64,000 bases of DNA from Idiomarina rhizosphaerae. Its GTDB lineage: Bacteria; Pseudomonadota; Gammaproteobacteria; Enterobacterales; Alteromonadaceae. Every line of letters begins with the position of its first letter. The first letter of the stretch is position 1. Position numbers and translations under genes: made by a program. A model generated the notes under the pieces. That model did no database searches. It had not been told where the DNA came from and saw only the letters and a list, made by a program, of their open reading frames with translations. Below, piece by piece: positions 35,025 to 44,741 of the stretch. The stretch lies in NCBI RefSeq assembly GCF_024159085.1, contig NZ_JAMZDE010000006.1, positions 356,479-420,478 of the forward strand, given 5' to 3'.

Positions 35025-37289
35025 GCCACCAAATAAACGTTCCCACCAGCTTTTCTCGCGGATAGTGCCTTCACAGGTAATATCCTCGGGAAGCCTGATT
35101 TTCTCAGCTGGTAATTTTCTCCCATTGTTACAGTCTTCAGGAATTCGCTGCCCTGTGGTTGGGTGAAAGTTTTGCATTTGCAGAGGTTCCGGCACATCTA
35201 AAGCCATGCTCAACGGCGGTAAGTAATCATAAAAATCCGCCACAACTTTGAGAGCGCCGCTACTTCCGGTTAAGCCAACCGGTTGATTATCGTCACGGCC
35301 TAACCAAACCGTAACCACGTGCTCACCATCTACTGCCACAAACCAGCTGTCACGATAATCATTCGTTGTACCTGTCTTGCCACCAACTACCTGACCGGCT
35401 AAAGCGCTTTGCAGCCGGCTTGCGGTTCCTTCAGCCACCACTCCGCGTAAACCATAACGAGTCAGATAAGACACGTTTTTATCGAAAACTTCTTCCGCTT
35501 CAGGTGGCTGACGCCGATACAGCACTTCGCCCTGATGTGTAGTAATAGAAGAGACTGCGGCCAAAGGCTGATAACGACCATCATTCATAAGCGCGCTGTA
35601 CATTCGTGTCACCGCCACAGGAGACAGCGACGCTGAGCCCAAAGTCAACGACGGGTAGGCTTCTAGCGGCGTTGTCACTCCTAACTCACGTAAATAACTC
35701 ACTAATTGGTCTATGCCCACTTCCATGCCTACCCGAACGGCCGGTAAGTTTCGCGACTGAACCAAGGCATCGTACAACAGCAAACTACCATCAAATTCTT
35801 TATCGTAGTTTTGCGGCTTCCATTCTTTTCCTTTTTTGTCAGATAACGTAATGGGTTCATCTGCGACAGGGGTATGCAGACCAATGTCTGAATCCTGCAT
35901 CGCGGCGGCATAAATAATGGGCTTCATTAGTGAACCTATTGGTCGCAGTGCTAACAACGCCCGGTTATAACCTATAGCCTGACTTAAGCGCCCACCAGCC
36001 AGCGCACTAACCGTGCCGTTGCGATAATCAGCAACTACCATTGCCCCTTCTAACTTTTCATCTTGGCCGTTAGCCATAAGCTGTTGTGCTAACGAGCGCT
36101 GCACTGCATTTTGTACATCCACCTGCAAATGCGTGAAGATTTTCAGCCCGGTTTCCTGCCAGTCTTCCGGCAGGATAATGCGCTTCATTTCCCGACGTAC
36201 TAAGTCCATATAATGGGGGTAAGGGTGTTCAACCAGACGGCGGCTTTCTTTAACGTCAAGCGCCTGCTCAATCGCAGCAACGTAGTTATCTTTACCCAGT
36301 AAATCCTGTTCAAACATGACTTTAAGCACCGTGTCCCTGCGGCTGCGGGCACGCTCGGGGAAACGTCTTGGGTCATAATAAGAAGGACCCTTTATCATCC
36401 CCACCATTAAAGCAATTTCGCCAGGGTTTAGTTCCTGCACCTGCTTACCAAAATAGAACTGACTGGCAAGCCCTATACCGTGAATAGCGTTGCTTCCGTC
36501 CTGCCCAAAATACACTTCGTTGAGGTAGGTCTCTAATATGGTGTTTTTATCAAACCGGTAATCGATAACCAGCGACATCATGGCTTCGTGAAACTTGCGC
36601 CACAACGTCTGCTCTCGGCTCAAATAAAGGTTTTTGATCAGTTGCTGAGTCAGTGTAGAGCCGCCCTGAACCGTTCTGCCCGCTTTCAGGTTGGCGGCCA
36701 ACGCCCTTAAAATTGACCAGGGCGATACCCCCTGATGATGGTAGAAGTTTCTGTCTTCCACTTTTAATAAGGTTTCAATGAGTAAGTTAGGCACGACTTC
36801 CAGCCCAACTAACAAACGGTCTTCTTTACTTAAGGTACTAATGCGGCCTATTAGCTCAGGTTCCAGGCGAAAGCTTTCCAGCTCTCTGCCACTGGGCCAG
36901 CTCTTAATAGATTTAATGCGGGCGCCGTGAAAGTTGATTTGCACTCTTTGCGCCATTTGCGGCCCATCGGAAAAGTCGAAAGGCCGTCTGTGCACCATGA
37001 CATTGTTTTTACCAACCGAGTAGTAACCCGACTGCTCGGTATTACTATTACGCTGATAACCGACTCGCTCCAGAACGTCGACTAACCGTTGCAGCCGCAT
37101 AGGATGATTCTTTCTCAGCGTTACCTCATCCGCGTATACCAAAGCAGGCGCCTGATAGCGCTTGTTACTAAAATGACGGGACAAACTGGCATCCAGATAA
37201 ATGGCATAAAGCCCAATAACGGCGACAAGTACCAGGCCTATCTTAAAGCTTGTCCAGAATAGGTATTGAAACCATCGACTTTTTATCAC
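35022..37289 (-). CDS. mrcB: penicillin-binding protein 1B
   Basis: A bifunctional class A peptidoglycan synthase. A membrane anchor lies at about 9-30; a UB2H-like regulatory region follows (about 60-145, YADEVTLRKNHPMRL onwards). The glycosyltransferase 51 domain has EDRNFYHHQGVSPWSI and GGSTLTQQLIKNLYLS. The transpeptidase has the Ser motif SLMK, SRN and KTGTTND. 755 aa. hrpB lies immediately upstream and overlaps by 1 bp, the same pair as in E. coli. Confidence 0.96.
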   Translation of the reverse strand: MIKSRWFQYLFWTSFKIGLVLVAVIGLYAIYLDASLSRHFSNKRYQAPALVYADEVTLRKNHPMRLQRLVDVLERVGYQRNSNTEQSGYYSVGKNNVMVHRRPFDFSDGPQMAQRVQINFHGARIKSIKSWPSGRELESFRLEPELIGRISTLSKEDRLLVGLEVVPNLLIETLLKVEDRNFYHHQGVSPWSILRALAANLKAGRTVQGGSTLTQQLIKNLYLSREQTLWRKFHEAMMSLVIDYRFDKNTILETYLNEVYFGQDGSNAIHGIGLASQFYFGKQVQELNPGEIALMVGMIKGPSYYDPRRFPERARSRRDTVLKVMFEQDLLGKDNYVAAIEQALDVKESRRLVEHPYPHYMDLVRREMKRIILPEDWQETGLKIFTHLQVDVQNAVQRSLAQQLMANGQDEKLEGAMVVADYRNGTVSALAGGRLSQAIGYNRALLALRPIGSLMKPIIYAAAMQDSDIGLHTPVADEPITLSDKKGKEWKPQNYDKEFDGSLLLYDALVQSRNLPAVRVGMEVGIDQLVSYLRELGVTTPLEAYPSLTLGSASLSPVAVTRMYSALMNDGRYQPLAAVSSITTHQGEVLYRRQPPEAEEVFDKNVSYLTRYGLRGVVAEGTASRLQSALAGQVVGGKTGTTNDYRDSWFVAVDGEHVVTVWLGRDDNQPVGLTGSSGALKVVADFYDYLPPLSMALDVPEPLQMQNFHPTTGQRIPEDCNNGRKLPAEKIRLPEDITCEGTIREKSWWERLFGG

Positions 37290-39751
37290 TACTGCTGCCT
37301 TTTGGTTTTAAACGTTGCGGTTGCATTCAGAGGGTCTTCCGGCCACGGATGCTTAGGGTAGCGACCACGCATTTCTTTGCGCACGTCGGCGTACGCATTT
37401 TGCCAGAAACTCGCGAGATCATTGGTTCGCTGTAACAGACGCCCGGCCGGAGACAGAAGATCCACGGTCACAACTTGTTGGTTATCAATAATTTTAGGCG
37501 ATTCAGAGACACCAAACATTTCCTGTAATTTGACCTCAACTCTGGGGGTATCGTCCAGATAATTTATAAACACTTTACGTTCTGTCGGAGTTTGCCACCA
37601 TTCAGGACAAGCCGAATTAAGACGTTGCAGTTCTGAGTAGTCGAGAAAATAACACAAGGCCTCGTAAGGATCCCACTGATGCAATTGTTTTAATGACCGG
37701 ATATTCGTCCAGTATGGCGCAGCCCAGCGCTCCAGGCTATTAAGTAGTCCTGCATCGCTCATGTCGTAAGCCCCCAGCTCTCCGGCTTGTTGCAGCCAGT
37801 AGACCCGCCGTTGTAGCTGTTTCGCGCGTTGACTCCAGCTGAGTTTATCCAGGCCTTTATCGCGCAACCACAGGCAGAAGGCTTCGGCTTTTTGTTCATT
37901 AGAAACAGGTCCACTATTCGTAGTCTGGCTGAGTACCAGGGAGCCCAGCTGAGTACGAGTTATTTGTCGCAGTTGTTGCTGCTCACCTACCCATTCAGCT
38001 GTTTTCCTGGTCTGCAAAGGTATGCCGGCTTCTTTCAGTAACGACAAGGCATCGTCCACAGGTAACAGACAGCGGCTGCGGCCTATCGTATTTTGCTCAT
38101 GAAAGGTGACATCGAAAATAATTGCCCAGGTTGGCTGTTTCAGGCGACTGCTGTCGCCACTCACCCGCCCGCCACAGGCCAGTTGAAAGTCGCCTCGGCT
38201 GGCATCGTACTTTGCGACTCGGTCGGGGTAACCTTGCAGTAAGGCAGCGGCAAGGCCTTCTTCACAGGTTTCTGCGGATTCTGCAGCTTCTTTCAGACCA
38301 AAATGGTTTAACCAATAGCTCCAGCGTTGTTGCCACAAAGGCGCCTGGTTTCGTTGTTGATAATGCTGCTGAGTGCGTTCAAATAGATCGACTGTTTTTA
38401 TGCTAGTTTGCGGCTCTTCCAGTGTAGCCAGAACACGAGCCATAGCAGCTTGCTGCTCGTTCGCCAAAGCTTTGGCTGCGTCCGCCACCAGTAAAATTCG
38501 GGGATCAAAACCGCCGGACTCCAGTTGCCTGGCTTTTGCGGTTAACTGCCCCTGTTTTATTAAGCCGGTGCTGGCTAAAAAGTCGGTCGCCGCAGCGCAA
38601 TGCCCGGGGTCGGGCTGAGAAAACCAGGCCAGTTGGTTCACCTCACTGCCCCAGCGCAGCACATCCAGTACCAGTGCTGATAAATCCTGAGTGGCAACGT
38701 CCGGAGGCGCATAATCGGCAAAGCCATGCTCATCGGAGCGCGACCACAGACGAAAACACTGCCCGGCCTGCTGACGACCTGCGCGCCCCGCACGCTGTGT
38801 TGCTGAAGCTTTAGCAATACGTTGCGTTGTTAACTGGCTTAACCTGTATTGAGGCAGATACTGAGCCCGGCGCTCGCGACCACTGTCGACAACCACATCA
38901 ATACCGTCGAGAGTTAAGCTGGTTTCAGCAATATTGGTTGCCAGAATAATGCGTTTTTCGTCCGCCGCCTTTAATACCTGCCGCTGCTGCTGCAAAGGGA
39001 TACGCCCATGCAGAGGTAAAATAATTGTGCCCGGCTGCAGTCGCTGACTCAGTTCAGTCGCAATCTTTTGTATTTCATAAACCCCCGGCAGGAAAACCAG
39101 AACACCTTTTTCGGCAGCAGCAAAGGCTTCGATAACCACTTTGGGTAATTCAGCCAGCCATTGAGTAACATGAGATGCTGGGCGATAGTGATACTCAACG
39201 GGGTAACTGCGGCCTTCGCTGCGCAAAACCTTCACCTGATCACAGTAATTCTCTAACCAGAGTTTCAGACTTTCTGCGGGCAAGGTGGCCGACATAATCA
39301 GCAGGTTTAAATCCGGACGCAGTGGCAGGGCATCAATCACCAACGCCAGACTCAAGTCACTGTGCAAATTGCGTTCGTGGAATTCATCGAAGATTAGCGT
39401 GCCAATGCCGCTAAGTTCAGGATCGTCCTGTAACCATCGCACCAACACGCCTTCCGTAATAACGAGTAACTTAGTTGCCTTACTGCGCTTGCTGTCGCCG
39501 CGCACCGTGTAGCCAACTTGCTCCCCTACCGACTCGCCCAACTGCTTAGCCAAATAATGAGCAATATTCAGCGCAGCAACACGCCGGGGTTGCAGCATGA
39601 CAATAAGACCGTCATTAGCAATACCCTGCTGCAACAGAAATAACGGAAGTTGTGTTGATTTGCCGGCACCGGGCGGTGCCTCAATAACGACACGTGCTGC
39701 CGGAAAGGCTTTCGCCAGCTCCGGCAGCACGCTCTCAATTGGCAAGGTCAT
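37289..39751 (-). CDS. hrpB: ATP-dependent helicase HrpB
   Basis: A DEAH-type RNA-helicase-like protein. Walker A APPGAGKSTQLPL, DEAH variant FDEFHERNLHSDL, the SATLP motif, and QRAGRAGRQQAGQC (motif VI) are in order, followed by the HrpB-specific C-terminal domain ending with the conserved RYPKHPWPEDP. 820 aa, usual length. The cellular substrate is unsettled. It is 6 bp after pepB on the same strand and couples to mrcB. Confidence 0.95.
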   Translation of the reverse strand: MTLPIESVLPELAKAFPAARVVIEAPPGAGKSTQLPLFLLQQGIANDGLIVMLQPRRVAALNIAHYLAKQLGESVGEQVGYTVRGDSKRSKATKLLVITEGVLVRWLQDDPELSGIGTLIFDEFHERNLHSDLSLALVIDALPLRPDLNLLIMSATLPAESLKLWLENYCDQVKVLRSEGRSYPVEYHYRPASHVTQWLAELPKVVIEAFAAAEKGVLVFLPGVYEIQKIATELSQRLQPGTIILPLHGRIPLQQQRQVLKAADEKRIILATNIAETSLTLDGIDVVVDSGRERRAQYLPQYRLSQLTTQRIAKASATQRAGRAGRQQAGQCFRLWSRSDEHGFADYAPPDVATQDLSALVLDVLRWGSEVNQLAWFSQPDPGHCAAATDFLASTGLIKQGQLTAKARQLESGGFDPRILLVADAAKALANEQQAAMARVLATLEEPQTSIKTVDLFERTQQHYQQRNQAPLWQQRWSYWLNHFGLKEAAESAETCEEGLAAALLQGYPDRVAKYDASRGDFQLACGGRVSGDSSRLKQPTWAIIFDVTFHEQNTIGRSRCLLPVDDALSLLKEAGIPLQTRKTAEWVGEQQQLRQITRTQLGSLVLSQTTNSGPVSNEQKAEAFCLWLRDKGLDKLSWSQRAKQLQRRVYWLQQAGELGAYDMSDAGLLNSLERWAAPYWTNIRSLKQLHQWDPYEALCYFLDYSELQRLNSACPEWWQTPTERKVFINYLDDTPRVEVKLQEMFGVSESPKIIDNQQVVTVDLLSPAGRLLQRTNDLASFWQNAYADVRKEMRGRYPKHPWPEDPLNATATFKTKRQQ

Positions 39752-39757
39752 GCCAAA

Positions 39758-41056
39758 TTAATCACCTTGTACGGTGGCGGCTATGGTGCGCACACCGGCG
39801 GCTGTAGCGCCTGTCGCCCACATAGAGGTAGCCGATTTTTGGTAAGCGCCAGCTAAGTCGAAGTGCAGCCAGCCTTTGCCGCTGTTCGGCGCAAAGCGCA
39901 GTAAAAAGCCTGCGGCGTTGCTTGCACCACCGGCACCACCGCCTTTTTGCGGGCGGCTGTTAGCCGTATCAGCAAACGCTGACGGACAGTTTTCACTATG
40001 CCATGGGGCCAACGGCAAGCGCCACAGTAGCTCATTTTCTTTATCCGCATTAGCCAATGCTTTAGTGGCAGCCACTTCATCCACACTAAACAGCGCGTTG
40101 TATTCATTACCAACCGCCATTTGTGCAGCGCCGGTAAGCGTCGCCGCATCAATAATCTGTTTCGCACCAAACTCACCCGCGGCTTGTAAGCCATCGGCCA
40201 GCACCAGCCGGCCTTCTGCATCGGTGTTAACAACTTCAACCGTCAGGCCGTTTTTATAGCGAATAATGTCGCCCAGTTTGTACGCGCGGCCATCAATCAT
40301 GTTTTCGGCACAGCAAAGAATGAGCTTCACGCGCTTGTTCAACCCTCTGCGTATTGCCAGCGATAATGCACCGGATACGGTAGCTGCTCCACCCATATCG
40401 CACTTCATGGCGAGCATGCCTTCGCTCGGCTTAATACTGTAACCACCACTGTCGTAGGTAATACCCTTACCTATCAACGCGGTTTCTACTGGCGCATTCT
40501 CATCGCCGGTTGGATTGTAATCTAATACCAACAAACCAGGTGCATGCTGACTGGCGCGACCTACGGTGTAAATTCCCATCCAGCCAGCATCTTTCAACGC
40601 TTCACCTTTTATAAATTCGGCGCTGATGGCGTCTGGTGCCAGAGCCTTAAAGTGTTCGGTTACACGTTGTGCCAAACTTTCAGGGTAAATCTCTTCCGCT
40701 GACAAATTAGTCAGTTCGCGGCTGAAACGAGTCGCTTCACGCATGGCATCAAGCTCTTTGACTGCAGGCTCATCAGTTTTATTCCAGATAACTTGGTTGG
40801 TCGACAAGGTTGACGTAAACCCTTGTGACAATGCCCACTGACGCTCCAGGCTCCAGTCACTGCCAGCAGCTTCAATGGTTACTGCTCCGGTGTTGTCCAG
40901 AGTCCGGCCTGCTTTCTGGATACGCCGCAAGTTTTCAGCTTCATCTTCAACTAAGATGATTTGTGCTTTGTTTTCACCAAAGACTAAGTTTGATTTTGGA
41001 TTCCAATAACTTGCGGGGGCTTCCTGAGTTAAATAGATTGCGAGTGCGCTGGACAT
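39758..41056 (-). CDS. pepB: peptidase B / cytosol aminopeptidase family (M17)
   Basis: A hexameric two-metal leucyl-type aminopeptidase. NTDAEGRLVLADGL is the M17 signature with metal-binding Asp and Glu; GKGITYDSGGYSIKPSEGM and MKCDMGGAA carry the catalytic Lys and further ligands. At 432 aa with a short N-terminal domain it resembles PepB rather than the 500-residue PepA. ATG at 41056 preceded by GGGAGAGG. Divergent from sfsA across 56 bp. Confidence 0.88.
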   Translation of the reverse strand: MSSALAIYLTQEAPASYWNPKSNLVFGENKAQIILVEDEAENLRRIQKAGRTLDNTGAVTIEAAGSDWSLERQWALSQGFTSTLSTNQVIWNKTDEPAVKELDAMREATRFSRELTNLSAEEIYPESLAQRVTEHFKALAPDAISAEFIKGEALKDAGWMGIYTVGRASQHAPGLLVLDYNPTGDENAPVETALIGKGITYDSGGYSIKPSEGMLAMKCDMGGAATVSGALSLAIRRGLNKRVKLILCCAENMIDGRAYKLGDIIRYKNGLTVEVVNTDAEGRLVLADGLQAAGEFGAKQIIDAATLTGAAQMAVGNEYNALFSVDEVAATKALANADKENELLWRLPLAPWHSENCPSAFADTANSRPQKGGGAGGASNAAGFLLRFAPNSGKGWLHFDLAGAYQKSATSMWATGATAAGVRTIAATVQGD

Positions 41057-41112
41057 TCTGTACCTCTCCCGATAATTTGCTGTCTGTTTATACTAGAGTT
41101 ATGAGGTCTCTG

Positions 41113-41817
41113 ATGCAATTTAACAAGCCCCTGCGCCAGGGAGTTTTGCAAAAAAGATACAAACGTTTTCTCGCCGACATCGATTTCGGTGACAACGAAA
41201 CGACGACAACCCACTGCCCTAATACCGGAGCCATGACCGGATGTGCAGAGCCTGGCTTTAAGGCCTGGTGCAGTGTTTCCGATAACCCCAAACGTAAATA
41301 CTCACTGACCTGGGAGCTCGCTCAGAATAACAAAGGTGAAATGATTGTAGTCAATACACAGCACGCTAACCGCATGGCCGGAGAATTACTACAAACCAAC
41401 CTTGTACCTGAATTAAGCGAGTGGCAAGAGCTAAAACCAGAGCAACGCTACGGTAAGGAAAAAAGCCGCATCGACTGGTGGGGCGTAGACCAGAATAACC
41501 GTGAATGCTTTATTGAAGTGAAAAGTGTCACTTTAGCGGACGCGAGTCAGGGTTACTTTCCCGACGCAGTCAGCCAACGCGCTCATAAACACCTTAATGA
41601 ACTGATGCAGGTTGTGGCCGATGGTCATCGCGCAGCGCAGCTATACATGGTAATGCACGACGGTATTGAACAAGTTTCTCCCGCCGCACATATTGATAGC
41701 CAGTATGCTGAGCTGTGTAAAAAAGCAGCGTCAGTCGGAGTCGAGTTTTATGCCGTAAAGTGCCGCGCGTCGGCGAAAGAAATAAAACTGGAGAGACCAG
41801 TTCCCGTAAGCCTTTAA
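41113..41817 (+). CDS. sfsA: sugar fermentation stimulation protein SfsA
   Basis: The frame is open from 40963, but the ATG at 41113 has GAGG 6 bases upstream and gives MQFNKPLRQGVLQKRYKRF, which matches the usual SfsA start. Family motifs follow: HCPNTGAMTGC, SDNPKRKYSLTWEL, and a nuclease-like core SRIDWWG and CFIEVKSVTLA with PDAVSQRAHKHL. 234 aa. SfsA has a PD-(D/E)xK-like fold and has been reported to bind DNA; its role is not settled. Upstream of dksA as in E. coli. Confidence 0.93.
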   Translation: MQFNKPLRQGVLQKRYKRFLADIDFGDNETTTTHCPNTGAMTGCAEPGFKAWCSVSDNPKRKYSLTWELAQNNKGEMIVVNTQHANRMAGELLQTNLVPELSEWQELKPEQRYGKEKSRIDWWGVDQNNRECFIEVKSVTLADASQGYFPDAVSQRAHKHLNELMQVVADGHRAAQLYMVMHDGIEQVSPAAHIDSQYAELCKKAASVGVEFYAVKCRASAKEIKLERPVPVSL

Positions 41818-41865
41818 AACTCAATGCATTCACAATTTCACCGCAGAAATTTAATCCGAATGACA

Positions 41866-41894
41866 TTGCCAACCGTAAACCTTTCTGGTATACG
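41866..41894 (+). promoter_or_regulatory. sigma-70 promoter of dksA
   Basis: TTGCCA (41866-41871), a 17-bp spacer and TATACG (41889-41894), 63 bp ahead of the dksA start codon. A good match to the consensus with ideal spacing. Confidence 0.65.
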
Positions 41895-41957
41895 TAGCGT
41901 CCTTTTTTTAATGTACTGCTTTTTAAGCACTCTTTATATAGAGAATGTAGGAGATCC

Positions 41958-42413
41958 ATGATGCCTCAAGGCAAGGATAAGAAAACCCATGGCATCCTGG
42001 CGATGGCCGGCCTGGAGCCGTATCAGGAAAAACAGGGCGAAGAGTACATGAACGATGCGCAACGTTCGCATTTTCGTCGTATTCTGGAAGAATGGCGTCG
42101 TCAATTACGTCAGGAAGTTGATCGCACAGTGCATCACATGAAAGACGAAGCAGCGAACTTTCCTGATCCGGTAGACCGCGCTGCGCAGGAAGAAGAATTC
42201 AGCATCGAACTGCGTACACGTGACCGTGAGCGTAAGTTGATTAAGAAGATTGAGAAAACCTTACAAAAGATAGAAGAAGATGATTTTGGCTTTTGCGAAT
42301 CGTGCGGTATTGAAATTGGTATCCGCCGCTTAGAAGCTCGCCCAACAGCTGACCAGTGCGTCGACTGTAAAACGCTGGCCGAAATGAAAGAGAAGCAAAT
42401 GACCGGAGCCTAA
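41958..42413 (+). CDS. dksA: RNA polymerase-binding transcription factor DksA
   Basis: It enters the polymerase secondary channel and works with ppGpp to control rRNA and amino-acid promoters. A coiled coil (about 35-110) carries the tip motif DPVDRA with D70 and D73, close to the E. coli numbering. The zinc finger is C113, C116, C134, C137 (CESCG, CVDC). 151 aa. AGGAG precedes the first of two ATGs. gluQ follows after 6 bp, as in many gammaproteobacteria. Confidence 0.97.
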   Translation: MMPQGKDKKTHGILAMAGLEPYQEKQGEEYMNDAQRSHFRRILEEWRRQLRQEVDRTVHHMKDEAANFPDPVDRAAQEEEFSIELRTRDRERKLIKKIEKTLQKIEEDDFGFCESCGIEIGIRRLEARPTADQCVDCKTLAEMKEKQMTGA

Positions 42414-42419
42414 AGGCTC

Positions 42420-43271
42420 ATGTATCGTGGCCGTTTTGCACCAACGCCTTCAGGACCTTTGCACCTGGGATCGTTAGTAGCTGCCGTTGGTAGCTACTTA
42501 GATGCTAAAGCGCATAAAGGTGAGTGGCTGGTTCGCATTGAAGATGTCGATAAACCGCGAGCTGTGCCCGGAGCGGCCGATAACATTTTAACTCAGTTAG
42601 AAGCTCATGGTCTAGAATGGGACGGTTCCGTTTTATACCAAAGCCAGCGCGATTCGGTTTACCAGCATCAGCTCAACCAGCTGGAGAACGCTCAACGTCT
42701 TTATCAATGCGACTGCAGTCGCCGGACTATTCGTGCCCGCAGCGATCACTACGATGGCTACTGCCGTAACCGCCAGCCTCGTTCAACCCCTTACGCCCTG
42801 CGCTTTGTTAATAATAACCCCATTGATACATTTAATGACCGCGCGCACGGCGTATTAGAAGATCACTCAGCTTCAGTCAGTGAGGACTTCGTACTGAAAC
42901 GTCGCGACGGACTGTATGCTTACCAGCTGGCTGTGGTGGTTGATGATATTGAACAGGGCATTACCGATATTGTACGTGGTAGCGACTTGATAACTCCAAG
43001 CTTCTGGCAGCTCACTTTATGGCAGTATTTCACCGCAAAACAGCCGCGAATGATGCACTTACCTCTGATAATGAATGACGATGGTCGCAAGTTGAGTAAA
43101 CAAAACCATGCGCCGCCAATTGACTCCAGTCAGGCAAGTAATAACCTGTTCACGGCGCTGGATTATCTGGGTATTCAGCCTGAACCGGAGCTGAGACATA
43201 GCCCTGCCAGGGAAATATTGGAGCAAGCGTTGCAAAGTTGGTGCAAAAAGTGGCATATAGCAGGTCGTTAA
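42420..43271 (+). CDS. gluQ: glutamyl-Q tRNA(Asp) synthetase
   Basis: A truncated GluRS paralogue (283 aa, no anticodon-binding domain) that attaches glutamate to queuosine in tRNA-Asp. RFAPTPSGPLHLGSLVAAVG holds the HIGH-like motif and RKLSKQNHA the KMSKS-like motif. Zinc-binding CDCSR and the later Tyr-Cys in YDGYC lie in the insert. Directly after dksA, as is common. Confidence 0.95.
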   Translation: MYRGRFAPTPSGPLHLGSLVAAVGSYLDAKAHKGEWLVRIEDVDKPRAVPGAADNILTQLEAHGLEWDGSVLYQSQRDSVYQHQLNQLENAQRLYQCDCSRRTIRARSDHYDGYCRNRQPRSTPYALRFVNNNPIDTFNDRAHGVLEDHSASVSEDFVLKRRDGLYAYQLAVVVDDIEQGITDIVRGSDLITPSFWQLTLWQYFTAKQPRMMHLPLIMNDDGRKLSKQNHAPPIDSSQASNNLFTALDYLGIQPEPELRHSPAREILEQALQSWCKKWHIAGR

Positions 43272-43319
43272 CGGTACAATATGCAGACAACAACTGATTC
43301 TAAATAAAAACAATGGTAA

Positions 43320-43334
43320 GGGAGAACCACCATT
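43320..43334 (+). promoter_or_regulatory. pcnB: Shine-Dalgarno and AUU start of pcnB
   Basis: GGGAG (43320-43324) lies 7 bases ahead of ATT at 43332. The frame is closed by TAA at 43317-43319, and no in-frame ATG, GTG or TTG occurs until 43659, which would delete the catalytic site. AUU initiation is also known for E. coli pcnB. Confidence 0.8.
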
Positions 43335-44741
43335 ATTAAGCGAATAAAAGCACTGGCAAAGCGCGCCTTTTCCAGTAAAACGGCAAAGCCTGAATCCAGC
43401 CGGTTACCTAAATTACAAGTTATCTCACGGGACAAACATCCAATATCCCGCAACGATATCAGTAAAAATGCAATAAAGGTTCTTTACCGCCTGCACAACA
43501 GTGGTTTTGAAGCCTATCTGGTTGGCGGCTGCATCCGCGATATACTACTGGGGCTTGAGCCAAAAGATTTTGATGTCACCACTAATGCTACACCAGAGCA
43601 GATTAAATCCCTATTTCGTAACTGTCGCCTAATTGGTCGTCGCTTCCGCCTGGCGCATGTGGTGTTTGGAAAAGAAGTCATTGAAGTTGCTACTTTCCGC
43701 GGCCACCACGGTGACAGCCCGCAGGAAGAAAATAAGAAAAACCGCACGGCAGATCAGGATGAGCACGGCCAACTGGTACGCGATAACGTCTATGGCAGCA
43801 TAGAAGAAGACGCCGAGCGTCGCGACTTTACCGCCAATGCGCTGTATTACAACATCGCCGACTTCGCTATTTACGATTTTGCCAATGGCGTTGATGACAT
43901 TAACGCCGGTATTTTGCGGATGATTGGTGACCCGGAAGTACGCTACCGTGAAGATCCGGTGCGTATGCTGCGCGCGGTTCGCTTTGCCACAAAACTGAAT
44001 ATGCAGATGGATAATTCGGTCAGCGGCCCGTTAAAAGAACTTGCGCCGTTACTGATAAACATTCCACCGGCGCGTTTGTTTGACGAATTCCTGAAAATGT
44101 TTATGTCGGGTAAAGCAGAAGCTAACTTCCTGATAATGAAAGAATTCGGACTGTTTCAGCAGTTATTCCCAATGCTGAAAGATTACGTCGCTGACGAACA
44201 AAGCCCGGCCTATCAAATGATGCTGAAGGCCTTTAAAGACACCGATAGACGCATTGCAGAAGAGCAGCGTGTTACTCCGGCCTATTTAATTGCCGTGTTG
44301 CTGTGGTGGCCATTACAGGCTCGACGCGAACAACTTGAGAACGAAGGTGGCCTGCCACCTATGGACGCATTAAACGTTGCCGCCGCTGATGTTATTCACA
44401 GACAGTCGCAACGCGTTTCATTACCCAAGCGGTTCAGTCTGCCAGCCAGAGATATCTGGCAATTGCAGCGTCGCTTGAATATCACTAAAGGCGTGCGCGC
44501 TCAGAAAGTGCTTGAACATAAACGGTTCCGTGCAGCTTACGACTTTTTGGTGCTACGCTCGTATGCAGAAAATGGCGACAAAAAATTAGCCGGGCTGGCA
44601 GAGCACTGGAGTAAAGCGCAGGACAACCCGGCGCAATTAAAGTCCTCAAAGCCGGAAGCGGGATCAGGCCGACGCAAACCGCGCCGTCGTCGTGGTCCAC
44701 GCCGTAAGCCTCAGGAAAATAAAGGCAATGACGCGACATAA
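43332..44741 (+). CDS. pcnB: poly(A) polymerase I, initiated at AUU
   Basis: It adds 3' poly(A) tails that promote RNA decay. Read from the ATT at 43332 it is 469 aa and starts with a basic segment (IKRIKALAKRAF), then SRNDISKNAIKVLYRLHNSG. The nucleotidyltransferase core is YLVGGCIRDILLGLEPKDFD, with catalytic D79 and D81, then RLIGRRFRLAHV and EVATFRGHH. A long Arg/Lys-rich C-terminus (KPRRRRGPRRKP) completes the E. coli-like layout. A GTG at 43659 would remove the active site. The second ATT at 43335 is a possible alternative start. folK overlaps its end by 14 bp. Confidence 0.93.
   Translation: MIKRIKALAKRAFSSKTAKPESSRLPKLQVISRDKHPISRNDISKNAIKVLYRLHNSGFEAYLVGGCIRDILLGLEPKDFDVTTNATPEQIKSLFRNCRLIGRRFRLAHVVFGKEVIEVATFRGHHGDSPQEENKKNRTADQDEHGQLVRDNVYGSIEEDAERRDFTANALYYNIADFAIYDFANGVDDINAGILRMIGDPEVRYREDPVRMLRAVRFATKLNMQMDNSVSGPLKELAPLLINIPPARLFDEFLKMFMSGKAEANFLIMKEFGLFQQLFPMLKDYVADEQSPAYQMMLKAFKDTDRRIAEEQRVTPAYLIAVLLWWPLQARREQLENEGGLPPMDALNVAAADVIHRQSQRVSLPKRFSLPARDIWQLQRRLNITKGVRAQKVLEHKRFRAAYDFLVLRSYAENGDKKLAGLAEHWSKAQDNPAQLKSSKPEAGSGRRKPRRRRGPRRKPQENKGNDAT

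Noticed and set aside
39853..40259. Two 127-128-aa open frames, one antisense and one same-strand out-of-frame
   Set aside because: Both lie fully inside pepB, whose frame carries complete M17 motifs; they are shadows of a GC-rich gene.
43659..44741. pcnB starting at GTG 43659
   Set aside because: This would remove the catalytic GG and DFD motifs, which are encoded in the same open frame upstream.
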